Assembly: GCA_002104985.1 (NCBI GenBank)
Contig: MCGO01000001.1
Coordinates: 496,001 to 560,000 of the forward strand
DNA from: Rhizoclosmatium globosum
Taxonomy: Eukaryota; Chytridiomycota; Chytridiomycetes; Chytridiales; Chytriomycetaceae
Direction: 5' to 3'
Length of the DNA stretch: 64,000 nucleotides
The stretch's first letter is position 1, and each line of letters begins with the position of its first letter. Made by a program: the position numbers and the translations under genes. The notes beneath the pieces are model-generated. The model saw nothing but the letters and a program-made list of their open reading frames with translations, did not search any database and was not told the DNA's origin. Below, piece after piece: positions 1 to 11,354 of this stretch.

Positions 1-186
1 TCCTGATCAGATGACTGGTGTGTTTCAAATATGACAAAGCCAATTTACGCTCGTTTGATGCAAAATACCTCCTTGGTACCAGCAGCTCTGACAAGTTGAG
101 CAACGTACATTCCTTCTTGTTCATTCTGTTGCGGTTAGCGCACTGTAGTCGCTGAAAGTCTTGTTTCAGGCTTTTCGAATCCTCCA

Positions 187-409
187 AATCGAAAAATTTT
201 TAGTCGGCTCTCCATCACAAATTGAATCTCAAGGTTGGAATTGAGTAAGAGAAGAGAAATGGAGCTGGATACGAAACATTTTCAGTGGAAGATATTGTCG
301 TTCAATTTTATCGGTTGATGATGGTTGACAGAGATGACGTCAGAGAGGCAACTCTCAACGTGTGCCTTAAATCGAAAAATTTGTGACAGGCTCTCCACTG
401 CATCACACT
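187..409. repeat. imperfect direct repeat upstream of the WOPR gene
   Basis: Two copies of a roughly 35-40 base segment lie at 187-220 and 369-407. Each starts with AAATCGAAAAATTT and contains GGCTCTCCA followed by CATCACA or a close variant, with small insertions between the shared blocks. The rest of 1-447 shows no convincing coding region and is probably upstream or regulatory sequence of the WOPR gene. The repeat could be a duplicated regulatory site, but that is inference. Confidence 0.5.
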
Positions 410-447
410 AGTTGAGACATTTCTGAGCTTTGTAAGCTGTTTTTGTA

Positions 448-1298
448 ATGCTGCCTAATGCTTTTGGGACGACGGAGACTCTTGGGTTCGGGGGAATTCG
501 GAAGAGCGAAAGAATGGACGAAATTCGCCACCTTAGGCATCCTCCGCTGTTTGTGCGGGACGCATCGGATGCTCAAGTCATGGCGGAAGCTGCTGTCGCT
601 GGATTGTATCCTATTTCGCAGTCAATTCCCGTCTCCCATGTGGAGAGTGGGGTAGTGTTTGTAGTCAAGGAATCAGGAGTATCTTCCTCGCGAAAGATGC
701 ATTTGAATGTGAGTGAACCATATATCTGTACTTAATATTATGCTAATATTGGTATTAGGATGGTCTCGACTGGTCGCCAGCTCGTAGCTGTGGCAGGTTT
801 CAGCTTTATAGACAAGTGAGGCACATCGGACTGGATCCACACCGTGCCTTAAGAGAACCAGCTCCTCCAGAAGAGTGTTCAATGTTTAAAACCAAGTTAC
901 GGCCTAATACGATGCTCATACCAAATGGTCTGGCCAAAAGATCCATCGTGGTGTCTACCGGAACCTCCACGTTCCGCGTCATCTCCTATTTCAAACCGCA
1001 TCAAGTATACCAGCATTATAATCTTCGCAGTAGTCCAAGGCCCGGAGATCTAGTGTTGCAACGACCATCTCAACTCAGGATGTTACAAGCCCCAAAGTCA
1101 TCGGACTCTTTCATCCCATCTCCCTGCCCTTCTGAGTATCTCGATCGTCATTTAGTAGCCAAGCAAGTTTCTACAAGTCAATGCTGCCCATGCACAGGAG
1201 GTGAGCCACTGGGCCACGTGCTGCCGCCACCGCTTGGGTGGGCAAATCAACCCGTGCTCCTCCCTCCAATGTCCCGATTTCCTGCATTCACATTGTAA
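448..1298 (+). CDS. WOPR-domain (Gti1/Pac2/Wor1 family) transcription factor
   Basis: Exons 448-708 and 759-1298 join in frame across a 50-base GT..AG intron to give 266 residues. The N-terminal half has a WOPRa-like stretch (FVRDASDAQVMAEAA, then ESGVVFVVKESG). It is followed by the hallmark block DGLDWSPARSCGRFQLYRQ, which spans the intron, and by WOPRb-like NGLAKRSIVVST and FRVISYFKPHQV. The family (Wor1, Ryp1, Mit1, Gti1, Pac2) consists of fungus-specific DNA-binding regulators of morphology and nutrient responses. The tail after about residue 175 is proline- and serine-rich and looks disordered. A second in-frame ATG at 511 is also possible as the start. No target genes can be inferred from the context. 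Confidence 0.75.
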
Positions 1299-1365
1299 TG
1301 TAAATTTCATGTAATAAAGTTCAGTGTCATTTATAGCTTCTTTTTTTTTTTCTTTTAAACGTCAA

Positions 1366-2778
1366 ATGCAAAAGCGGCTCTTCACGACGCTCATTGCAGC
1401 ACACCCAAAGCAGATCCCCGCCACGGGCACCTACCCACTAGGCTTCAAAGTGGCATCTACGAATGTTGGGCTGAAGAAGAACGCAACAGCTCTTGGTACG
1501 TCGCTTATCTCTGAGCACTGATAAGCTAAACACCACCACCACCAAAGACATGGCGCTCGTTGTCTCGGACCCTCCGGCCGCCGTCGCCGCCGTCTTTACA
1601 AAGAACGCATTTGCTGCGGCGCCTGTTATTGTTGCGCGCGAAATCCTGGCGAACGACGAAAAATGCAGGGCCGTTCTTGTCAATGCCGGTGCGTTGGTGT
1701 CGCGTTCCAGCGCCGAATTCATCTGATTTCTGACTTGAAAACTTGGACAGGATGCGCGAATGCCTGCACGGGCGATGTCGGGCTCAGGGACACCCGCACG
1801 GCCATTGCTGCGATGGACAAGGCCCTTGGCTTCTCCAATGCTAACCCAAGCACCATTATGCTGTCCACTGGTGTTATCGGTGTTCCTTTGAAAATGGATA
1901 AGATCCTGAAGGGTGTCGACAGTCTCTCAAAGACTTTGAAAGATGACCATACCGCCTGGGTCAATGTTGCTACTGGTATTATGACAACCGATACATTCCC
2001 AAAGCTTCGATCCAGAGAATTTATTGGGAGAGACGGAAAATCTTACAGAATGGCTGGTTGGGCAAAGGGCGCTGGAATGATTCACCCAAATATGGCCACA
2101 ATGCTTGGAGGAATCTTTACAGATGCATCAATCACAACTGTGTGCCTCAAAGCTTCCCTCTCGCACGCTGTAGAGCGCTCGTTCAATGCTATCACCGTCG
2201 ATGGGGACACATCTACGAATGATTCCTTGATTGTCTTTGCCAATGGCGCTGCAAACACTAAATTAATCGACTCTGTTGCTTCTCAAGAGTTCAAAGACTT
2301 TCAAACAAACTTGACTGATTTTGCTGCGGAGTTGGCTGGACTAGTTGTTCGTGATGGAGAAGGGGCAACAAAGTTTTTGGATATTCAGGTGGAGAATGCT
2401 CGTACTTTCGAGGAGGCGAAAGCAGTAGCTACATCGATTGCCAAATCTCCTCTCGTGAAGACGGCCATGTTTGGACAGGACGCAAACTGGGGAAGAATCG
2501 TTTGTGCTGTGGGATACTCTGGTGTTGATATTGAGCCCACTAAGGTGAACCTTCGTATGGAAACGCGTCAGAGTGGAACACACGAAGTGGTGCATTTGTT
2601 CAAAGACGGTGCGCCTTTCGAAGTGTTTGAAAAGGCCGACAAAGAGAAGGCAAAGAGAATTTTGGCAGGAGAAGATATCGTCATTAGAGTAAACCTGGGT
2701 CTTGGGAAAGAAAAAGCGCAAATGTACACTTGCGACTTAACTTACGACTACGTGAAGATCAATGTAGACTACACTTGA
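1366..2778 (+). CDS. ARG7: bifunctional ornithine/glutamate N-acetyltransferase (ArgJ type), mitochondrial
   Basis: Three exons (1366-1495, 1548-1688, 1751-2778) give 432 residues, the usual size for eukaryotic ArgJ. The enzyme transfers acetyl from N-acetylornithine to glutamate in the cyclic arginine pathway. Visible hallmarks are DMALVVSD, CANACTGDVG (rebuilt across intron 2), GVIGVPL and the autoproteolysis motif NMATML, whose Thr207 becomes the N-terminal nucleophile of the beta chain after self-cleavage. Further blocks are TVDGDTSTND and GQDANWGRI. The first residues (MQKRLFTTLIAA) are basic and hydrophobic, as expected of a mitochondrial presequence. The frame is intact throughout. It runs convergently towards the importin gene, with 96 bases between the stops. 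Confidence 0.93.
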
Positions 2779-2874
2779 TCAACTGAACTGATAAATATAT
2801 TGTTTCAGACCATATAATTATGTATTATATTCGTAACAGTGCCTTTCCCCAAAACATACAATATCCCCTTCTGA

Positions 2875-5800
2875 TTAGGCCATAATGCTAGCTAGGATCT
2901 TTTTCTCGCCGTTATCCAACATTTGATTTGCAATAACGTTGAACGTATCACGGCTGTTGGAGGCATAGTGTTTCACAAACGTTCCCAAGTACTCCGTCAT
3001 ATTCAAATCATACACTTCCTTGTTAATCAATTCAGGGTCTGTGGTTTCTTCGGCTTCATCATTGTTATCGGCCCAGTCTGAAGTAAAAATTAGTCAATAT
3101 TTCATTGTAATACTCACTCACCCCCATTTCCGAATCCAAAATCGTCAAAACCTTGTTCTTCAAGGTCATCCCAATCACCACTATCTTCTTCGGTGTCGAT
3201 TGTGTCGCCGGTAAGCTCATCGACACCTCCTTTATCTCCTTTCATAGCAGACTCGCGATTTTGTTGATAGTCTGCAAGAATCAGCATAATAGCCTTCGCT
3301 GGGAATGGAATCATCTCATACTGATCAGGAGCTGCATGAATAACTATTAGAATTCTCCAAATGCATGCCTAATATTACCATTCTTGGATCGGGATCGCGT
3401 AACAATCACACTCGTCGGCTTCAAGTGTCCTTTCACCAAAACCCTTTGAACTCGTTCATCATTACCACTCTCCATCATCAACCGAGTCAAAGCGGCAGCA
3501 TTTAGTTTGACATTGTAGAATCCCATGCATTCAAAGTAATTTTCACTCCACATTCTCAAAAAGAGCTCGAGGCCATTATTACCCTCTGGGGTCGTCATTC
3601 CACTCAAGAACGTGATAATTGTCGGACTTCCGTGTTGGAGGATCAAGTTTGCAAAAACGAGAAGTAACGTTTCAATTAGTTGAGTGTACGTCGCTGTTGA
3701 AAGACGATGAACAATAGCTGTGAGCAGATTTGGCAGGATAGGAGTGACACTTTCTCCTCCTTTTTGAATAACAGACGTAACAAGACTTCCGAGGAATAAG
3801 CAAGACGATTGGTCGCTTTGGGGGTTTAACAGACGAGCGATCACATCAAGGACATAGCCAAGACCGTTCTTTGTGCCGTCGGTCCATTGAACAACAGCGG
3901 ACATATCTTTAAGTATGATGGATTGGAGACAATCTTGTCCTTCCTATTCGTAAGTTTAATAAAAAACGAATATTTGACAGAACCTAATCAAACCTGTAGT
4001 ATAGAGTTGTCTTCTGAGTGCAACATCGCTTGAATTAATGGAGGAAAGACAGTGGTCATGTATGGCGCTGGCAATGGCGCACTTGAACCACGAATTAATA
4101 CACCAAGAAGCATCAAAGCACTCTGAAAACAGAAATCAGTACTTCACAACAAGACAAACCACTGTTTACCCCATAGACACCAGGTTGGTTAGCCATTAAG
4201 CTTGCGTCAGAAATAGATGTACACAAGGGGGGTAACAGCCTGTTTTGAAGGGCTTCAAACATGAGCTTGTTCTTCGACAAGACCGTGAATACATTCATGA
4301 CACACACATTGACGAGATTATCTTTTGCATTTTTTAGTGAGATTTTACTTCATTGTGTACACTAACCGTCAGGATCTCGGGTCCAAACTGAGACTAGTAA
4401 CGGGATCAAGTTCGCCTCAAATTTGGTCACAAGGACTTCATCAATCTTGACCAATGGAAGCAAACTTTCAAGAAGGAGCAGAAGAAGATCTTCAGTTGCA
4501 GATGGAATCATGGCGCAAACGTTTTCCAAAATTGAACCAATAGATTGTGAGAAGTGAGGCACCATTTCTGGTTTTGCTGCCAGCCTTGAAAGAAAATATT
4601 AAAACGTATATTAAATTATCTTTCAACGTACTTCATTAGAGAGCGAACCGCGCCAATGCGGCATGGAAGTGCAAAGTTAGAAGTCAAAGACGTTGCCATA
4701 GCATTGATATATTGTGGCATTTGCTCTGTGGGAATAAACGCAGAAAATATGCTTGTGAATACAAGAGCACGGCTTTGCAGAATAGGGCAAGCTAACAAAA
4801 TGATGAGGATTCGGCAAGTGAAGGGAACTGTACAAACCTGCACACTTAATACAATCCTGAATAACATGTCCAAAGAACCCATCAAAGTCAAACGACACTT
4901 TTCCAGATTTCACAGCTTCGATGATGGCTTCTTGTGATGTACACATACAATAGATGCAAGATTCCAAAATTCTCCACCAGTTGGCATCGCCCTGTTCTCT
5001 CGCCTTCTTTGCATTCGCAAACAAAACCATAACTGCACCCAATAAACTTTGAATGAATCGTGCAGAGTGTCTGGCAGTCAACTGATCAAACAGCATAGTC
5101 ACTGCGTAACGCATTGTAAAAGAAGGAGCAGTTTCTTCTTCCTCTTGAATGAAAGTGTTCAAGTCAGACTCCCAAGACTCGATCTAGATAATGGAAAAAT
5201 GAATCAACAATATTGGAATGGACTACAAACCTGTCCGTCACTTATTTGAGCGTATGACACCCCAACTTCCACCAACTCTTTTATGAATGCACTGGCACTG
5301 CCGCCTTCGCCCGCAAACACTCCGTCCATATGCTTACTTTCAGCACCAACTCCAAGAATAGCAAAGACGTTGAAGAGTAGAGAGTTGATTCCCATGACAT
5401 CACCGTCCGTATCGACTTCTTCGACAGCATCGACACCATCAGTGGTTGTAATAATGGTAGCTTTGAAGATAGGGTACAAAGCTGTAGCAGTTCTCCAAAC
5501 AAGCTGGAACGATTCAGAGAAGTATGGTTTCATGGCAGCCGGGAACTTTGTGACAAGATATTCCAGGGTCTGCCATCAGCGATATTATATCAGCGCCATT
5601 AGTTGTTCAAAAATGACACGTACATAGAATATTTCTGTCTTGAAAATGATTTGCTCGTTGGACATATCCATTGGAGCCAAAATTTGCTGAATCAGTTGCA
5701 TCCATGCCAGAAGCTGCGGTTCCAAGTATTGCTTTACGACAGTTGGATTCAGTCGCTCAACATTGTGGAGAGTCTCAAGAAACTTTCTAAACACAGAGAT

Positions 5801-6598
5801 GGCTCTGGAGCGAACGCGGGGATTAAAGCCCTAAATTGGAAGATGTGAGTATTATTATGGAAAGAAACTTGACGTTGTACTTTGTTGGCAAAGATCTCGA
5901 AGACTTGTGGAAGAAGAACGGGAGCAATTTGCGAGAATTGGGTCTCGGATATATCGTCCACGAAACTGCTAATAACACGCAAAGCTCCATGAATCTGGTC
6001 AGGGGATCCTGACTTCAAGTTGCTCATGAGTGATGTGAATAACTCAGGCCACGATTCAAGATCTTCAATATTGACTATTTTCGTAGCAGTTGCAGCCTGA
6101 GAATTATATTAGAACTCAACATCCTGATTAATGTGGAGGATTACCATCAACACGCGAATTCGGCTCTGTGAATCAGAGAGTCCAGCAAGAACGGCTGCCT
6201 TTACAAACGCCTTCGCCTGGAGAGTAATGCAGGTAAGCGTACCTCTTATTTCCCAAAAGCCATCAATTAACTTACTTGTACGGATGGCTCGGGGCCGACA
6301 AAGCCCAACTCTCGAGATGACCAGTGCTTGTCAATGTAGTTCTTCAAGTTGACTCCTGCGGACTGACGCAAATGAACAGGGGCATTTTGATTCATGGCAA
6401 TATCCGCCAAACACTCGGGATATCCTTCGTGTGGCATCGTGTCAGGAACAGGGCGGTTTCGGACAAATGGAGAGCCTCACCTTGCTGTTGCGACAAGGCA
6501 ACAAGCATACTCTCTGCATTGGCTCTTGATGCATTGTCTGTTGCTGCCAACACTGCGTTGAGACTCTCAGCGACGGCTGCTGTGGTGGTGGGATTCAT
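2875..6598 (-). CDS. IPO9: importin-9 / Kap114 family karyopherin-beta
   Basis: This multi-exon gene encodes a HEAT-repeat nuclear import receptor of about 1,000 residues. The N-terminal importin-beta region continues across intron 1 as GYPECLADIAMNQNAP and then VHLRQSAGVNLKNYI. Blocks matching animal importin-9 include DTDGDVMGINSLLFNVF, QWTDGTKNGLGYVLDV and SLVTSVIQKGG. An acidic loop (EDSGDWDDLEEQGFDDFG) precedes a C-terminal segment resembling the importin-9 tail. Family members carry histones H2A-H2B, actin and TBP into the nucleus. The ATG at 6598 starts MNPTTTAAVAES; an in-frame ATG at 6613 is also possible. The reading frame appears unbroken when introns are removed. Confidence 0.88.
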
Positions 6599-6680
6599 TT
6601 CGTGGCCAACCAACATTATGGTGAAAAACAAAAAGAAGGTAAATCGATAAAGAGGTATTATTTCAGTCGTTGAAGAATCA

Positions 6681-7532
6681 TTAATTTGTACTCATGGCTT
6701 TTCCAGAGCTTGCTATGGATTTCTTCAGGTGTTCTATACTCAAAGCCTGCTCTCTTTCCGACAGCGAATATAGGGCTACTTTCATCCCAACAAGAACAAT
6801 AAATACTGCAAATAAGTATGCATTACAAATTACGATCAGTAGCGTTTGGTATTCTGACAGTGCTGGAACAGTGACTGAGATTGCAAACAGTGCCATGGAA
6901 AAGTATAACAAAATACATGTGGCTGTGCCATATCGCTGAATCACAATGAATTCTGGCTCATGCAACTCGGCGTGGCTCAGATGTCGTGTGAAGGCCCACA
7001 AAAACATCGTATCAAACATGATGGCGGCAATACCAGCAATTCCAGGACACACATACTGAAGTAAATAAACGGTATAATTGTCAAATTGTTTGTATGCTAG
7101 AACGATTTCAGGAATGACTTGAGCATAAAAGAATATTGGTGCGATTGGTATCAAGAATCTCAGAGTATAGTGCAACGCCGGCATTGTTCGTTTAATGACA
7201 CCATGCGATCGCTGGTATGCATAGACAACATAACTGACTTCGACATTCGATATGCATAACTGATACATCACTGAGACGAATCCCCCGTTTAATGCAGCTT
7301 TCTCCTTCGTAGTTATGATAACCAAACAAATATACATTCCGATTTGAGATATAGCTATGGTTACGAGCGATAAATTGAATGGTGTTAACAGCTTCGCGAA
7401 AGCTTTCTTGCGAGGAAGTTCAAAGCGGAGAAGAAACCAACAAAGCGCCATGAACCCAATGAAGGACGCAACCGCCAAAGACGCAGCTAAATACAGTGCA
7501 ATTACATCTTGTTCCCGTCTTGGAAGACTCAT
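6681..7532 (-). CDS. orphan seven-transmembrane protein
   Basis: A single uninterrupted frame of 283 residues contains seven clear hydrophobic segments separated by short loops. Examples are LYLAASLAVASFIGFMALCW near the N-terminus, LLIVICNAYLFAVFIVLVGM as the last, and helices 3-5 containing SVMYQLCISNVEVSYVVYAY and YVCPGIAGIAAIMFDTMF. The tail after helix 7 is short and charged. I see no rhodopsin DRY, no retinal lysine and no carbohydrate-transporter signature, so I assign only the topology. It could be a GPCR-like receptor or a lineage-specific membrane protein. Its stop lies 82 bases upstream of the importin-9 ATG on the same strand, so that gap must hold both a 3' end and a promoter. 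Confidence 0.7.
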   Translation of the reverse strand: MSLPRREQDVIALYLAASLAVASFIGFMALCWFLLRFELPRKKAFAKLLTPFNLSLVTIAISQIGMYICLVIITTKEKAALNGGFVSVMYQLCISNVEVSYVVYAYQRSHGVIKRTMPALHYTLRFLIPIAPIFFYAQVIPEIVLAYKQFDNYTVYLLQYVCPGIAGIAAIMFDTMFLWAFTRHLSHAELHEPEFIVIQRYGTATCILLYFSMALFAISVTVPALSEYQTLLIVICNAYLFAVFIVLVGMKVALYSLSEREQALSIEHLKKSIASSGKAMSTN

Positions 7533-7714
7533 TCTTTGTTTCAAGTGTGTTTTTGTCCATATTTTTAGAAACGGTGTCCGACAGAAGAACGAATAGAAAC
7601 AAATATGAAACACAGCCCCCAGACCAGAAGTTTACAGAAATGGCAGAGTGGTTTATTTATGTAAACGCAATGAAATAGATTAAAAGACAGAATTCCCAGA
7701 ATCATCAAGCTAGA

Positions 7715-8943
7715 TTACCATCCACGCTTCTCGAACTGCTGCTCCTCCTTCAACTCGAAGCAGTTAATTCCAACCATGGCCTCACCCAAGTCCTCTGACA
7801 CCTCAGCAAGAACCTTAGGGTTGTTGTAGTTGGTAACGGCCTGAACAATGGCACGGGCACGCTTGGCTGGGTCACCAGACTTGAAGATTCCAGATCCAAC
7901 GAAAACTCCGTCCATTCCGAGCTGCATCATGAGGGCAGCGTCAGCTGGAGTGGCGACACCACCTATTCCAAAAACGCATCAGTCACCAACATTCCCACAT
8001 TCCTATCATAGTAAAATACGTACCAGCAGCAAAGTTGACAACTGGGAGACGTCCCAACTTCTTGACCTCGCATACAAGGGCGTATGGGGCCTGGATGTCC
8101 TTGGCGTAAGCGTAAAGCTCCTCATCAGCCATAGCCTGAACCTTGCGGATCTCGCTCATCAAAGTTCTGGCGTGTCTGACAGCGTTGACGACGTCTCCGG
8201 TACCAGCCTCTCCCTTAGTTCGGATCATGGCAGCTCCCTCGTTGATACGTCTCAAAGCCTCACCTAGACATGAATGTCAGTCAGGAAGTTCTTCAACGCA
8301 AGCCATGTGATATCTGGAGAAAATCTCATAGCCCAACCATCCCCAACTCCCTTGAAAAAAGAAAACGCACCCAAGTTCTTGCATCCACAGACGAATGGAA
8401 CACCAAACTTCTGTTTGTCAATGTGGTGGGTGTCGTCAGCTGGGGTCAAGACCTCAGACTCGTCAATGTAGTCGACTTCAATGCTCTCCAAGATCTGAGC
8501 CTCAACAAAGTGTCCAATTCTGACCTTGGCCATGACTGGAATAGAAACGGCAGCCTGGATCTCCTTGATCATCTTTGGGTCGGACATACGAGCAACTCCA
8601 CCTGGATAGGGAAGTGTTAGTAAGTGGTTGTTAACAACCATGTGAATCTCACCGTCTTTACGGATGTCGGCTGGAACACGCTCCAAGGCCATGACGGCAC
8701 AGGCACCCGCTTCCTCGGCAATACGAGCCTGCTCGGCGTTGATAACGTCCATGATCACTCCTCCCTGACAACGTTGCCACAAGTTAGCCCCAAAAGTCGG
8801 GGAATTGGATTCGAAATACGTGTTGACGACGTTACCTTGAGGTTCTGGGCAAGACCAGCCTTGAGAACAAAGGTGTTCTTAGCTGGGGCGGCAGTGCCGT
8901 TGGTGGTTGGTGCAACAAGGTTGGCTGGAGTCTGGAAGGTCAT
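7715..8943 (-). CDS. PDX1: pyridoxal 5'-phosphate synthase subunit PDX1/SNZ
   Basis: Five exons (8836-8943, 8653-8764, 8371-8601, 8024-8263, 7715-7962) sum to 939 bases, 312 residues, which is family length. Pdx1 condenses ribose 5-phosphate, glyceraldehyde 3-phosphate and ammonia from the Pdx2 glutaminase into PLP. The sequence shows the GGVIMDV start of the barrel with its catalytic Asp, [10 protein letters not shown] with the imine-forming Lys, [27 protein letters not shown] across an intron, and [13 protein letters not shown] with the second Lys. [18 protein letters not shown] also crosses an intron. Intron 2 (8602-8652) is 51 bases with no stop, so it would be read through if unspliced. 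The frame is intact. No PDX2/SNO partner lies in the window. Confidence 0.95.
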
Positions 8944-9109
8944 TGTGGGAGAGATTTTGTTACAATTGCGTTGTTTCTGAACTCAACCGATAAAAAGAAA
9001 ATATGATTCACTGATCTCCACAGAAAAGCAATCGAAAACGTCATAAATAACGAAATTGGTAATAAGTTGGCTCAAGTTTTGGGGCGAGATTCAAGGAATT
9101 CGAATGACA

Positions 9110-11135
9110 TCACTGACTCGATGATGCATCGTATCCATATCGAGCTTGGGGATAATTTGTCATGGAATAGGTGGCGTCGGCTGAGAATTGATGAGTTGGA
9201 ACCTGGAATGTAAAAAATGGCTTTTGTTGACCACCATCAGGCATGAAGGCTGATGCATCCGGCAAGTTCAAGGAAGTCGGACTCTCAATGTTGAAAAACG
9301 TTGAAAACTGTTCCCCTCCAACTTGCTGTTGCTGGTTCATCATTTCTGCCTGGGCCGACAACTGCTCCATATGATGTTGGTACGCATTTGGAGGCATTGA
9401 GTTCTGCATCATCACAGACTGTTGGAACATGTGCATACCCTGTTGCTGAGCGTGCGCGTTCGCCATCATGGACAATGGCGTCAAGAGAGCCATAGGTGAT
9501 TCTCCTGGACCTTCATTGACCAGTTCTGGAACGTCTCCTTCTTCTTCCGTTGTGTTTCCGTCATGACGGTCTCCTGCCGCTTCTTGCTGTTTTCTTACAG
9601 CGGCTGTGATTTCCGCGGGACTCAAGCCGTGGGTTTTCAAGTGCGAAGACAAGCCATCGACTCTTGCAAATGATCGTTCACATCCATTATGTTGACAGTG
9701 ATATGGCTTCTCACCAGTATGCAAGCGAAAGTCTATACGAAATAATGTTAGTGTTTCTAATAAACGGATAACTTCGAAACTACTTACGACGGCGCAAATG
9801 CTCAAACCGCTTGAACGACTGCCCACAATTAGGAGCATTACAAACAAAATGCCTCTTATCGTCCTTGCTTCTAAAGTTGTCTGGATTCATGGCCTGGTTC
9901 GCGATTCCAGGGCTTGCTTGTACACGCGATCTTGAGCGTTGTTTGTAATTCGGGGAACCCTCTAAAAGACTCATTGGGGCCGTGACCTTAATCGACTGGT
10001 GCTGGGGACTTGTGCTGCTACTTGGTACTTCGAGCCGCTGTCTTTTATTTGGGGACTCGGGGCTTGAGTGCTGGATAGAGGGAGACTGTGAAGGAAACTG
10101 CTGAGACATCTGCAAAGGTGATAGTCGATGTTGTTGTATGTGAGGAGATGCAGATGGAATGAAAGCTTGTTGTTGGAAAGGGTTGATTGCGTCAATAAAT
10201 GGTGAGTTAGCTGCCGAAGCTGCAGCACTGAGTGCTTGTTGGATGTATTCCTGCTGAAGTGCGGTTGCATCTTGATACTGTTGGTGAAGTTGTTGGTCGA
10301 TTCCAGAGTTAACTGACCCTTGTCGGGAAAATACGTTCGGCGTAGTGGGGTTACTCGCGTCGACAGCAAAGGTAGGGAGACACTGTTGTTTCGCAAGATT
10401 CAAAGTAACATCTGCGGACATGGCACCATTTGGCATAGTAGTAGGCTCCAATCCTTGAGACTCCCTCTTAAGATCCCTTTCCAAAGCATCCTGTCAAAAA
10501 AACAAACTTGTCAGATCAAACAAACAGCCTCTCAGGGTTACACTCACCAAAAACAAGCGATCATGAGGCACAGAAAACCAATAAAACACCTTCTGCTTCT
10601 TTTGCGTGCGAATACAGTTCGACTTGAACAAAAAGTCCAACAACGGACTCCGCGGATCTTCCAACGTCGCGTCAACACCAGGTTTCAGATTCCTCAAGTC
10701 ACTAAACACTCCCTCTTCGAACTTCTTGTGCAAATGTGTCTTTACGGGACGCCCGAATGCTGCAAAGCGGAACTGAAGGGCTTTGACAATGTCGGTTCCG
10801 GTAATATGGTACAAGTTGTTCCAGAGGACACAGGCGATCGTGTCTTTTGTTGGAAGACGGAGACGTTTGATTACTTGGCCGGGTTGCCATGCGGAGGGGG
10901 CGGTTACGAGAAAGAGCTTGAGCTTTTCAAGCGCGGTAGGGATGTCGGATCCAGCGTCTTGTTGGTCAAGGAACACTTGCGCTGTGGAGGGACTGCCTTC
11001 ACGTGGTGCATCGTGAAGAATAAGATGATCTTGCTGTTGCACGCTTGTTGATGATGAGCCGTTGACTAGTATTTCCGGTGTGTCTTCCTCTTCCTCAGAA
11101 ACACGCTGTCTGGTTGAGCGCCGCTTTGGTGGCAT
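9110..11135 (-). CDS. STE12: Ste12 transcription factor with two C2H2 zinc fingers
   Basis: Exons 10548-11135, 9788-10490 and 9110-9732 give 637 residues in one frame. The STE DNA-binding region occupies roughly residues 60-205, with VLWNNLYHITGTDIV, FRFAAFGRP, FSDLRNLKPGVDATLE, CIRTQKKQKVFYWFSVPHDR and, across intron 1, FLDALERDLKRE. A long Gln/Ser/Pro-rich linker follows. Two C2H2 fingers then lie near residues 410-470, each C-x4-C-x12-H-x3-H; the first is completed across intron 2. The combined STE domain plus zinc fingers is the form found in filamentous fungi and most non-Saccharomyces lineages, where it acts downstream of MAP kinases in mating and invasive growth. The frame is intact. 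Confidence 0.95.
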
Positions 11136-11354
11136 TTGCTAATATGTTTCAAGTAAGGTTGGGAGAACTTGGTAACGGATGGACTGAAACGTCGGAGGTC
11201 TGTTTTTCGACGAATGTCAGAGATGTTTTGAGGTGTCTTCCAAAGATTCTATTCCAAAAATACCCTCGCCACAAAATTCATTTCTGCAGTCCGAGTGTCT
11301 ACTTCAATTTATTCTAACAAACTTCAAAGCTTTACAATATTTATTCCTCATTCC

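Noticed and set aside
8270..8620. Open frames on the plus strand across 7.8-9.0 kb
   Set aside because: They are antisense to the five PDX1 exons, whose protein is complete and conserved.
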